A stretch of 64,000 nucleotides of DNA from positions 64,001 to 128,000 of the forward strand of contig JBBHKE010000586.1 of NCBI GenBank assembly GCA_037447655.1, in the 5' to 3' direction. The DNA is from Zygnema cylindricum (lineage: Eukaryota > Streptophyta > Zygnematophyceae > Zygnematales > Zygnemataceae). A model generated the notes under the pieces. That model was given only the letters and a program-made list of their open reading frames with translations. It was not told where the DNA came from and searched no databases. Made by a program: the position numbers and the translations under genes. Every line of letters begins with the position of its first letter. The first letter of the stretch is position 1. Below are positions 29,030 to 39,312 of the stretch, piece after piece.

Positions 29030-30262
29030 TATGGTCTCAAGATTCCGATGCCATTTCACGCCGAGAGGACAGGCGACGCAAAGGCAAAGTGCATCGTCTT
29101 CAACTGTGAAACGGCACAGGCTGGATGGCGGTACATCTACAATGTCACGAAAAGACATGCGACGTCACAAGCAGTTACAAAAAATAACGTGCGTCATCAC
29201 ATATTCTAGTAGTTAACATCCGTCACGGGCATTGTCAGCGTATACAATCGTCACACCCTTAAGTAACTGTTTCGTTGTTACACATACAGACATCTAGAAT
29301 ACGGGTCCGCCGGATCTGCGCTAAAAAACAAAGTAAATTCTCTAAGTTTCAAGTACATGGAGACGCACCCTAAGAGAAGAAAATTACCAAATAGAATTAT
29401 CACCAGCATACTAGCTGTAGAACGTTGTACGATACAATAATAAGTGAAGAAAATTACCGAATGGAATTTTTAGAGCATATCGAATCCGATTTTGACGTCT
29501 TAACGATATAGTTTCAGATATCAAGTAGGTGCAGTTGTATTGCTACGACACAAAAGTCAAAATTTCAACAATCCGAATCCGTCATTTTTTTTTTACCGCG
29601 CTTAGGGTATGTCCCCATGTACTTGTAACTTAGTGAACTTACTTTGTATTTTAGCGCGGATCCACCGGACCCGGTTTTCAAGTGTTTGTATGTGTAAGAA
29701 CGTAATCGTAACCATAGTTCAAAAGTAGGTGAAAGTAGGCCCATACAATATGCCTATTGTATGCAAAACATACAATAGGACCTTAAGATCCATATTGTAT
29801 TCGGACCTATTCGGACGAATTAAAACATTCGGACCGAAAATTGGACCAATTAAAACTTTCAGACAAATTTTTTTATTTACACCGCCAGATTCGGACAATC
29901 GGACGGTTGTTGATCAAAGTAGCGATCTAAGAAGATCACGTGAAAAGCCCATAAAACAACTTACGATAAAGGCGTCGACCAAAGGCCTACCATAAAAACG
30001 CCTACTTTTGAACTATGATCGTAACATACGTTTGTGACGATTGTATGCGTCAACAATACTTATGACGGGTGTCAGTATCTACAATGTGTGTTGTCACACG
30101 TTATTTTTTGTAACTGCTTATGACGTCGTATGTTTTACCGTGACATTCTAGACGTACCGCCTTACAACATGTGCCTTCCACGGTTTGAAGAAGATGTGCT
30201 TTGCCCTTTGCGTCTCCTGTCCGCTCGACGTGAAATGGCATAGGAATTTCAAGACCCCTGCA
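29030..30262. mobile_element. Foldback (long inverted repeat) element interrupted by a MITE
   Basis: The left arm (29030-29373) and right arm (about 29600-30262) are reverse complements over about 350 bases, with many substitutions. Shared blocks include ATGCCATTTCACG, GACAGG-GACGCAAAGG, AGCAGTTACAAAAAATAACG, ATACAATCGTCACA, and inner GTACATGG and CCCTAAG motifs. The loop (about 29374-29600) has no gene. The right arm is split by the 305-bp MITE at 29713-30017. Short frames in the two arms (both with a PFHxERTGDAK-like peptide) mirror each other because of the inverted repeat; coding is not supported. Long arms fit a MULE or foldback type. I could not identify its target duplication. Confidence 0.75.
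29713..30017. mobile_element. hAT-like MITE, 305 bp, with 8-bp target duplication
   Basis: The ends CATAGTTCAAAAGTAGG and CCTACTTTTGAACTATG are perfect 17-bp inverted repeats. ATCGTAAC is present directly on both sides (29705-29712 and 30018-30025). The body shares long blocks with the truncated copy at 16468-16757. It is nested in the foldback element, so it is the younger insertion. Confidence 0.92.
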
Positions 30263-30456
30263 ACTAAAAAAAAAGTACCGAGCAAAAACGGACAAAACAA
30301 AATAAATTGTGTACTTTTCATCGTTGTACTGGACGCAAAAGGACAGAACATAGCGAATTCTATACTTTTTTTTGTCGCTGGAAATCGTTTGAAATTTTTT
30401 GAACATAACGACACGTGCAAACATGTGTTTTTATTTTTTTATCGAAAATACCTAGT

Positions 30457-30711
30457 TTTAAAACACATCGTCGATGTGTTTTAAAGATAAGTTTGAAGAT
30501 GATGTTTTTTGTCATGGCCGAGGGTCGAAAAACACAAGACGACAAATTCTCGTACATCTTAAGTTCGAGGGTGACGCAAATTGTACTCTACAAATTTGCG
30601 ATTCCTTCGTACGGTTGCAACTTAGGCAGTGCGACACTAAGTTTTATAGGAAAACGACAGAAAATAACCCTTACTTATGCACATGGGGACATACCCTTAC
30701 CCGACCAAACC
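30457..30711 (+). repeat. Dispersed repeat R, copy 3, with terminal hairpin
   Basis: It starts with a 29-bp palindrome (arms 30457-30470 and 30472-30485, core ACACATCGTCGATGTGT), then AGTTTGAAGATGA, GACGCAAATTGTACTCTACAA and a CTAAGTTTTATAGGAAAACGA block, and ends near ACATGGGGACATACCC. It aligns with 1212-1440 and, inverted, with 2738-2945. A short (TA)n tract follows at about 30712-30730. Confidence 0.6.
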
Positions 30712-30877
30712 ATATATATATATATATATATTTTTTTGAATCACAAGGGCGAAACCGGCCGGCCCCTAAAATTCTAAATTTGGCACCCATATCCGTGGGA
30801 GGAGTACTAAGTACAATAATGTTGGATAGTTTGGACACTACACCATGAGTCGTTATAAGCCTTAGGTACTCTATATT

Positions 30878-31843
30878 TGTAGCAGTAATAGCGGATTGAA
30901 CTTGGTCGTAAATGGGAATTTAAGGGTTATAAATATAAATTTATTAATTTGGTAAAAGTCCGCGAAAGAATTGCTCAATTTGGAGTTCTATTTCAAAAGA
31001 TATAGCGATGGGTGTATTTAGGTGACAACGCGGGGTCAAACTAACAAGTGGGTATCATTGCAATAGGTTAAGGGTCAAAAGTAGCCGTGGAATTTCAAGC
31101 GTACGTTTATAAAGTAATAATAGTCGTTTAGTACAAATGCTGGTTTGTTTCGAACGATTTTTAGTACGAAACGTCATAGGTTAAAATTTGTAAATTTCGA
31201 AGGTAGTTTCGCGTGTAAAATTTGTGATGCGCGAACGTGCGAAGTCGCGTTTCAATTCACGCGCACTTTACACGTAAATGTTCCGTAGTAAAATGTAGCG
31301 TTCCATTGGTTAGTAAATGCTACGTTGTTAGTGGGAGATTTCTCACGCTTTTGCATTGGTTAGTCTGAGTCCTAGCTGATCAATGATTGGCCCAGGTAAA
31401 ACCTATTCAACGGAGCGTTGACTCTGGTATGGCGAGTCCACGGCGATAATGGATAAAAAGTGAAGTCTAAGAGAAGAGTAGGCATCTTTTCCTTTGGAAA
31501 AGTTTGTGGAAATTTTCGATTGATCTTGGTCATGAGCGATTAAAACCAAATTGGAACAATGGCATTTTTGCACTGAAATCTCTTACTAACTAGGTAGTGT
31601 TTTAGTAGTTAAGAGATAGAATTATTAAGAGTGGAGAGTAGTGGAAAACACATTAAAAGAAGGGTTGAGCCACGAGGGCAAGAGACCAAGCTAATGTTAT
31701 GTGGACATAAGCTTCTTCTACTTTAAAAGTTATCATTATGTGAGTCTTTCCAATGTGAATGTGTAATTTTCCAATGTGTCGAATGTGTGGTTGAAATTGG
31801 TTGTATAAACGGGATTTTCTGAGAGGTAGGAAATCTTGTTACA
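30878..31843 (+). repeat. 5' LTR of the gypsy element
   Basis: This 966-bp LTR has TG-CA type ends. Its first 140 bases and last 235 bases match the 3' LTR, but about 590 bases in between (roughly 31015-31605) are absent from the 3' LTR. The sequence after it (GGGTTTCAAAGC) is a weak match to a tRNA-Met type primer site. Confidence 0.8.
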
Positions 31844-32604
31844 TAGGGTTTCAAAGCTTTGGTTAGAAGCCAAGGAGAAGCTTGCTCACCCAAAAATTGA
31901 CTAGCGTGAGCGGTGAGGGTGCTCTGACCTGTGTCGGTGGAACCACAATGTGAGTGGTAGGGGATTGGAGGGAAACTAAGTGACCACAATGCCTGCGGCC
32001 GCTGGTTAGATGTGGGGCGTGTTTAGGTCTTAAGGACTCAGGAAGGGTGGTCAGCGTAGCCACCGCTAAATCTCACTCCAATCAGCTTTCTCCTAGCGAT
32101 AAATCATGTCTAAAGGGAGGGCTTGAAGCCATGAAGGGTGAGGATGTGAGGATTAGGGAGTAAAAGATCCTGATTTAGTGGGAAATGGGAAATTTGCTAA
32201 TAGAGGAGAAAGAAAGTGGAGTACTTTACTTCTTCAGGAGAAAAGGAGTCAAAAAATGACTTAAAATTTTTCAAACCCTAAATTGTTACATTTGAGAGCT
32301 TTTCAATTTTGTTGTTGCAAAATTTATGGTTGAATTTTACCTTTGAGAGCTTTCAATTTTGCTTGTGCAAAATTTGTGGGAAAATTCTTACCTTTTTGCA
32401 TCAATGTTTGGGAAATTGAAGAATTGAATTTGCACTAAGTTACTTTCAATGTCTTACTTATTTATCATATTTTGATTTTTTTCTAAAGATTTGTTAAGGA
32501 GAAGAAGTTTTGGATAGGAGCAATCTGAGGACTTTAAACTTGCAGCAAATTTTTTTGGGAAATTATATTTTATCTTTTTTTTGGTTTGATTTCATTGTGT
32601 GACA

Positions 32605-33062
32605 ATGGCAAATTCTGCATGGAAACGTGAAATGGAGAATGCCTTGAATGTTTTAAAGAAACGCACAGTGAAATTTGTCAAAAGATTTAATAATCATGCT
32701 GTTGCTGTGGATGAAACAATTTCCGAATAATAAGTAAATTGAAAGTTGTAAAGGAAAATAGAAATGTTTCAAATGAGAAATTGGATGAACTCATTAACTT
32801 AATTCAAACCAAAAATGATGTTAATGACCAAAAGGGTGAGATAGTAAAAGGAATGCCAATTTTAGGGAGGATGATCATGATAGGTCTAAAAAAATAAGAG
32901 ATTTGAAATTGTGTGTTAGTGAGGCACCATATTTTGATGGTAAAAAGATTGATGAGCTAGATGCTTATATTTTTCATATGGAGTATTATTTGGAATCTAA
33001 AAATTGAGATCCTGATGATTAAACTTCTTTTGCAGTTAGCTGTTTGAAAGGTGATGCTCAGA
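32605..33062 (+). pseudogene. Gypsy gag remnant
   Basis: ATG at 32605 opens MANSAWKREMENALNVLKK; stops follow within about 45 codons. Later frames carry VSEAPYFDGKKIDELDAY and SCLKGDAQIWYYK, typical of Ty3/gypsy gag (FDG followed by a GDAxxWW/Y-type motif). The next recognisable sequence is RT, so everything between gag and the late RT has been deleted at about 33062. Confidence 0.7.
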
Positions 33063-33063
33063 T

Positions 33064-34140
33064 TTGGTATTACAAGTGTTGGAAAGTTTAAGAGAAAGAA
33101 AATTATATGGAAAATTATCAAAATCAAGTTTTTTAAAAAGTGAACAATTATTTTTGGGATGTATAGTTAGTGGGGAAGGTGATAAAATAGATCCATCTAA
33201 AATTATTGCAATTCAAAATTGGAAGCAACCCACTAATGTCACAGAAGTTAGATCATTTTTGGGATTGGCCACTTATCATAGGAAATTTATCAGGAACTTC
33301 AGTATGATCACCGCACCTTTGACAGATTTACTTCGGGAGCAAGAGACATTTGTTTGGGGAGCCAATCAAGAGAGAACTTTTGAGGAACTAAAAGGGATGT
33401 TCACCTTTGCCCGTACATAGGTGTATCTGATTTTGCCAGGGAATTTGAAGTTCTGATCACTAGAGATGCATCTGATAAAGGTCTTGGTGCAGTCATAAGT
33501 CAAAAAGTCGGCAAACATTTTCATCCTATTCCTTTTGAGTCTAGGAAATTTAATGATGCTCAAAAAAACTATCCAACACAAGAAAAATAATTACTTGTAA
33601 TTATTCATGCATAGGTAAAATGACGTTGTTATTTGCATAATAAAGAATTTACAGTTGAATGTGATAATAAAACACTCTCCTATTTAAAGAGATTAAGTGA
33701 TGCACAGATTATGACTGGCAGACAGGTCAGGTGGATGCAAAAATTGGCATATTTCAAATTTAATGTCAAACGTATTTATGGAAAGACAAATATAGTCGCA
33801 GATCTTTTAATTATATCTTTTGAAATAAGTGCAATGGTTTAGGATGAATTGTTTTTTGATGCTGTTAGAAATGGTTATGATAAAAATCTATCTTTATTTG
33901 CTGTGATTTGCAAGAATATTTCGGGAGGGAATTCTGACCTATTCAATGAAAGGCATGTCAAAAACTTTAGAATAGAAAATGGTTTACTATATTTGCGAAC
34001 AACAGATAGACTATGCATTTTTGTAATATGAGAATTAAGAAAATAACATTTACACGAAGCCTATGGGCATTTAAGACATGTAGGTAGAGATAAAATTCTT
34101 AGTCGGTTGTAGAGTAGATTGTTTTGGCTCGAGGTGGTAA
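33064..34140 (+). pseudogene. Gypsy RT 3' part and RNase H remnant
   Basis: It opens with VLESLRERKLYGKLSKSSF, then EVRSFLGLATYHRKFIRNFS, which corresponds to the RT connection region, and runs into RNase H (DASDKGLGAVISQ, ECDNKTLSYLK, TGRQVRWMQKL). The RT catalytic YxDD segment lies in the deleted part. Several stops and at least one frame change break it. Confidence 0.85.
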
Positions 34141-34157
34141 AGAAGGTGTCTTAACAA

Positions 34158-34720
34158 GTGGAAAATTTTGTCCCATGCCAACATAGTAAACCTAGTAACC
34201 AAAAACCTAGAGGTCTTTTAAGACCTTTAAATATCCGCGAAATACCATGGGAGTTTGTCAGTATAGATTTTATTGTCAAGTTGCCAGCTACATCTAGAAG
34301 AAAGGACTATATCATAGTCGTAGTCGATAGGTTCAATAAAATGGCAATATTTATCAATTTCAAAACTAATCATTCAATTGTAGATATTGCAAATTTATAT
34401 TTTGACAACGTGGTCAGGCATCATGGAGTTCCCCTATCTATAGTTAGTGATACGGATTGTAAATTTACGACTGCATTTTTGAAAGAATTGTAGCAAAATT
34501 TAGGCACTGAATTAAAAATGAATACCTCTTTTCATCCCCAGACAGATGAACAGACAGAAAGGATGAACCGTACTCTAGAGAAAACTTAGGACTTTTTGCG
34601 GTGGAGTTCAGAACACATGGGAATCTAAATTGCCATTGTTAAAATTTGCATACAATTCATGTTAACATGCTAGTACAAGATTTTCACCATTTGAAATTGC
34701 ATACGGATACCAACCGAAAG
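34158..34720 (+). pseudogene. Gypsy integrase core remnant
   Basis: The HHCC zinc region before it is broken by stops. The core has PWEFVSIDFIVKLP, DYIIVVVDRFNKMA, HGVPLSIVSDTDC and NTSFHPQTDEQTERMNRT, the standard D, D and E blocks of gypsy integrases. A TAG interrupts the frame after FLKEL, and several stops follow. Confidence 0.85.
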
Positions 34721-34878
34721 AAGTATTAGACTAAATAACATGGGTCACTGAAAAGAATAGAGGTTTTGAAATAGAGGTTTGGGAATACATTGTAACTGTT
34801 TGGAAAACAATCCGGGATGCATTAGTTAAGGCACAAAGGAGGCAAAAATTAAATGCTAATGGCAAACTGGGTGATTAG

Positions 34879-35317
34879 GTGGTAAGCACAGGTGACAAGG
34901 TTTGGCTTTCTAAAACTCATTATAGGTGGAAGATCGAGGGACAATCGGATTCTATAGGGAAATTTGCTCCTAAGTACATTGGACCATTTACTGTATTGGA
35001 TAATATCGTCAGTTGCTGCCAAATTGGACTTTCCGCCTTCAATAGAAAATCATCCAGTAAAACATATCAGTCAATTGAAACAAACAAATCTTCGACCAAC
35101 TAAAGGAGAATATGAATTGGATCCCCCAATAATTATAGAACCGGAGGTCCACAAATGGGTAATAGATTGGGTTTGTCAACGGTTCAAATTCGGCAATACT
35201 AAATTCTGGCAAGTGCATTATCTAGGAAGGCCAGAAATTGATTTGACTTTAGAAGGTAAAAATTCTGAGTTTTTACAAAGGTATTGGAGGGATAATAATA
35301 TAGAAGTCTTGTCTTGA
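34879..35317 (+). pseudogene. Gypsy integrase C-terminus with chromodomain-like tail
   Basis: GDKVWLSKTHYR and KYIGPFTVLDNI match the GPF-containing C-terminal module of chromoviruses. After one frameshift near 35010 the other frame reads FPPSIENHPVKHISQLK and then a tail with FWQVHYLGRPEIDLTLE and LQRYW, in the position and rough pattern of a chromodomain. Chromodomains target integration to histone-marked chromatin. The domain call is inference. Confidence 0.65.
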
Positions 35318-35366
35318 GAGTGAAATGTGTTTTAACTGAGGTTAGTTAAAAATAAAAAGGGGATGA

Positions 35367-35740
35367 TGTAGCTGTAATAGCGGATTGAAATTGGTCGTAA
35401 ATCGGTATTTAAGGGTTATAAATATAAAGTAATTAATTTGGTAGACGTCCGCGAAAAAATCCTGCAATTTGGAGTTCTATTTCAAAAGATATAATAATAG
35501 GTATATTAAGAGATATAATTATTAAGATTGGAGAGTAGTGGAAAACACTTTAAAAGAAAGGTTGAGCCACGAGGGCAAGAGACCGAGCTAGTGTTATGTA
35601 GACAGAAGCTTCTTTTAATTTAAAGTTTATCCTTATGTGAGTCTTTCCAATGTGAATGTGTAATTTTTCAATGTGTGGAATGTGTGGTTGATATTGGTTG
35701 TAGTAACGGGATTTTATGAGAGGTAGGAAATTTTGTTACA
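35367..35740 (+). repeat. 3' LTR of the gypsy element (internally deleted)
   Basis: This 374-bp copy shares both ends with the 5' LTR but lacks about 590 internal bases. It follows a polypurine tract and ends TTGTTACA. Confidence 0.8.
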
Positions 35741-36926
35741 ATATCGGCACCCCCAAATTTTGACATTGATACATGAAATATAATTAATATATCTAACTTT
35801 TCCTTGACGTTAATTACCCTTCTTTTTCTCTCTCCCTTATCGCTCTTTCCAAATACATTATTATCATTTCCTCTCATTCCGTCCCTCCTTCTTCCTATCA
35901 TTTTTGTCGAACTTACATACCCCATTTTATCCCTTTTCCCTTTGTTTCTCTTTTGTATCCTTTACTCTAATCGACGATCAACTTCTTCATTCGGTGTTCA
36001 TCATCCGACGGTCGTTCTATTAACCCGCACCCTACGGCAACATATGATCGTTGGGAATAAGGAAGGATCATTTTGAAGGTGTTGGAGCGGATGGCGGCGT
36101 TTGGAGCAAAATGTGAAGAAGTTTGCAGGGATCTCTTTTTGTCGTGACCGACAGTTAATATTTAGATAGTGTGTAGCATAAGCAAACTTTTCTTTTTTAT
36201 TAATAGGGGTTTTGCGTGCTTCAGACGCAAGCGTTAGCAATTGTGTAGTACATAGTGTTTACAAATCATACTATAGATTAGTTGGCTTCATTATAGTTTT
36301 GTTTTAGTATGACGTTGTAAAAGGATATTACTCTCAAATATGATTTTTTTTATTTTTTCTTCCATTGTTGTTTATCAATGACTTTAATCGTGTGAACTTA
36401 TTCTACATTTTCTACTCATTTTGTCTTTGTTCATTTGGTATCATGTTGTCTCAATGACTGTATTTCATATTGTAATATATTAAGTGTTCTTTGCATTTTT
36501 TCCCTTGTGAATCATCTGTATTTGCTGCCGATATTACTTTATTTATCCATTTGCCTACGGCGTATCTTTGTCGTATTGAAGGATATGAAATGATACATTG
36601 TTTTGTGGAGTGAGTTTAAAAGTCAAATATCTGTTTCGGCCTTGATTTTTCATGTGTGAGTTTGAGGTTTTATAGTTGTGCGTTATTTTTTTCGTGGGCC
36701 CCTTTTGACCTTGACGACTATGCTTTTCCTATGCGGAAGAATCTGTTTTTTTCATTCACTCAAGTTTTTCCTCAGTTCAGCCCACTCAAAATACTATTTT
36801 TTTGCAAAACTTCCACATTCTTCTTTGTTGTGATCTTACACTTTTTTCCACCTATTTTGCAAACTCACTCTCTAGAGACCAGCAACAAACCAACCTCGCC
36901 GTTGTTGGGCCATGCGATTAGACTAA
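35741..36926. other. AT-rich spacer with no recognised gene
   Basis: T-rich and C/T-rich DNA between the gypsy element and the first copia-type head. The small frames at 35804-36076 and 36656-36940 are hydrophobic or low-complexity translations of T-rich sequence and match no family I know. Confidence 0.55.
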
Positions 36927-39312
36927 TGTTGAATTATTAGATTTACAAATTATTTTCTAGTTCTGAATAGCTTAAGTGAAAATAGAAAAGAAAAGCATAG
37001 GCAGTCTTCCTCCACCTCTTCCCTCTATCCCCCATACTTGTTGTAGTCAATGAAGGAAAAATAGGGTGGTGGAGCCATGGATGCCTTGGCTTCTTAGGCA
37101 GGTTATAAGAAGTGACATAAGTCACTTCTAACAAAATAGATCAGTCCGGCAAGACTCTAACCTCCGACCGGTAGAGCGAGGCATAGCCGTCAACCTTAGC
37201 CGGTCTGTCGTTGAAGTCTGTTAGAGTACATGAGGTATGATAAGTATTTAAATATGTCAGAATTCACTAATCCGATTAACGGAATTACGAATAAGTAACA
37301 TAGAAAAAAACGAAATATAGTGCGAAAGTGAAAACGCAGGAAACAAATTTACCGGACATTGATTTTCAACGGCTAGCATTAAAAGCCGATTTAGATCCGA
37401 CAGCACGTATCATCCCGAGATCCCAGAATGGTCGCTTTGGCGGTTTTCGGGCGTGATATGAATTGGAGCCACGTGGCAAGATAACATTGTGTAGCACAAA
37501 TCCCTAAGAGCATGAGGGCGAGTTTGCGGGAAACACGCGTCCACTCAATGGCTGAATCGTACACAGACCGTACAAAAAGTACACGGGCCACAATACCTTT
37601 TTATACTTTACAGTTCTGTGATTGGTTCGTACATCAGTAGATAAGGGTTGTGAAAGGGGTTTAGGACTTAGGAGATTTAGGAGGTAGCCGTCTCTCTCCC
37701 ACTGAGGTTGTATATATTTTGGCATCTTTGCCAGTTTATAACCAATCGCTTGGTAGGGCGTTTTGAGGGATTTCTTTTTCTACGAACTTAGGGAAGTCTA
37801 GATTGCACATGGGTGCAGTTAGATTCCTTGTTTGCCTACTTGGGTATTTGTGATCCTAGCTATAGAAGGTAAGCCGAAAAGTATCTAGAGGCTTCCTCTG
37901 TAGTCCAATAAGGGACACAAAATTGCAGGTTATGGGCCCACCCTTTAGGGTGCCCATCTTCAACAGATCTGGTTTCATTTATTGGAAAGCCATGATGATA
38001 GGGGCTTTTTGTCAAAAATGATACAAGGGTATCGTCACTGGAGAAGTGAAACGTCAATCTCATGGAATTCCACTAGGGTTTAGTTGAGTGAGGTTTTTCT
38101 GCAGCAGTATCTGCTCCAACGGAGGAGGCAGACAGTAGGGAAAGCAGTGTATCCTAAAAGGGGAAAGGGAAGGAGATACCTCATTCTCTTATCGCCATGG
38201 TATCCGAGCGGCGGCCTTGTACTCCGAAGAAAACGATATTCAGATGTGGGAATACACAAACATTGCAGCTAGACACTTCATTATGAGGCATCTTACTCAA
38301 GCTTTGGCAACCTCTCATCTCCACATTTTCAAGACCGAGGAGTTGTGGGAGACATTAGTGGAGATCTATAGAGCCGCTACCATTCAAAAGCTCTAGTTGG
38401 CCGAGCAACGGTTAAAGGAGTATACTTACAAAGGGGGGAAAATGCTAGACAATTGAAATGACCTTTCTTCTTTGTATATGGAGATGGAGAGTGCTGGGTG
38501 GACCGGTACCATGAAGATGAAAGTCAACACCCTTATCATGAAGCTGCCTACTGAGTTTGAGAACATAGTGTACTCAGTGCAGGAAATGGATGACTATTTG
38601 TGGACGTGGAACACATTGGTCTGGATGATACTTGTGTAAGAGAACACTATCGAGATTCAGTGAGGAGGAAAGAGCGTTCAAGCTCTAGTTGCTGGAACGG
38701 ACTGGTGGGGGAAGGATTGAAGGAAGCAATACGACAATTCCAAGGGAGAGAAAGATCAAACTAGAGGACCAAGGCCTCCTAACGGCCTTTGTCATTTCTG
38801 CAAATAGCGGGACACTTCATAGCTGATTGCACCAAGCTGTCGGAGATGAGGCTCTAAGAAAACCGTGGAGGAGGTTCTCCCAAGGAAAGAAGAAGGCACT
38901 TGTGGTCACACAAGTGAAAGGGGAGACCGAGGAGGATGAGTCCTCTGAGAAGGAGGATGGAGAGCTTCTTCTTGACGAGAATTTGGAGGAGAAGGAGATT
39001 CCTCGAAAATAGAAGTGTGCTCTCGAAGCCATTCGGGGACCTCCATAGGAAGGATGGATCATCGATTTAGGTGCATCCATGCATATGTGTCGCAACAAGC
39101 ATCTCTTTACCAAGCTAAAAAAGATCCCCACTGTAGAGATAGAGTACGCGGATGGGAGAGTAGTTACTACAGATCTAGTTGGATTAGTAGATCGAAAAGT
39201 CTTAGTAAAGGGTAAAACTTCCATACTCACTTTCTCAGATGTACTTTATATTCCTCTACTGAGCAAAAATCTTGTCTCTACTTCTGTATTAGATGATAAG
39301 GAGTTTGATACC
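36927..39312 (+). mobile_element. Copia-related unit G1 (head, leader, gag/protease remnant)
   Basis: It starts TGTTGAATTATTAG followed by ATTTTCTAG, the shared head of all G units. Across about 1 kb of LTR plus leader it shows the CCCCCATACTTGTTGTAGTC block, an antisense B-box-like motif (37153-37162), a G-box (37469-37477), a hairpin (37569-37610) and a TATATATT box near 37710. A decayed gag starts near 37910 with LQVMGPP and continues with many stops to a protease part reading GWIIDLGASMHMC and LYIPLLSKNLVSTSVLDD. The active-site Ser of DSG is Leu here. It is cut in the protease region where unit G2 begins. Confidence 0.8.

Larger units (their letters stand above)
30878..35740 (+). mobile_element. 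Decayed Ty3/gypsy (chromovirus-like) LTR retrotransposon
   Basis: Two long terminal repeats, 30878-31843 and 35367-35740, start TGTAGC(A/T)GTAATAGCGG and end TTGTTACA. A purine-rich tract (AAAAAGGGGATGA) lies right before the 3' LTR. ATAT-type 4/5-matching bases flank both ends as a possible target duplication. The interior reads in order gag start (about 32605), then RT thumb/RNase H, integrase and a C-terminal chromodomain-like segment, all + strand, with many stops. Protease and most of the RT are missing. It is not autonomous. Confidence 0.85.

Noticed and set aside
28917-29216. Coding gene in the foldback arm (peptide with PFHAERTGDAK)
   Set aside because: A similar peptide on the opposite strand at 30101-30424 is explained by the inverted repeat; both frames are short and lack a family match. 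A decayed coding origin remains possible.
35804-36076. Small secreted or membrane protein
   Set aside because: The hydrophobic translation comes from T- and C-rich DNA; there is no motif, no splice structure and no similar frame elsewhere.
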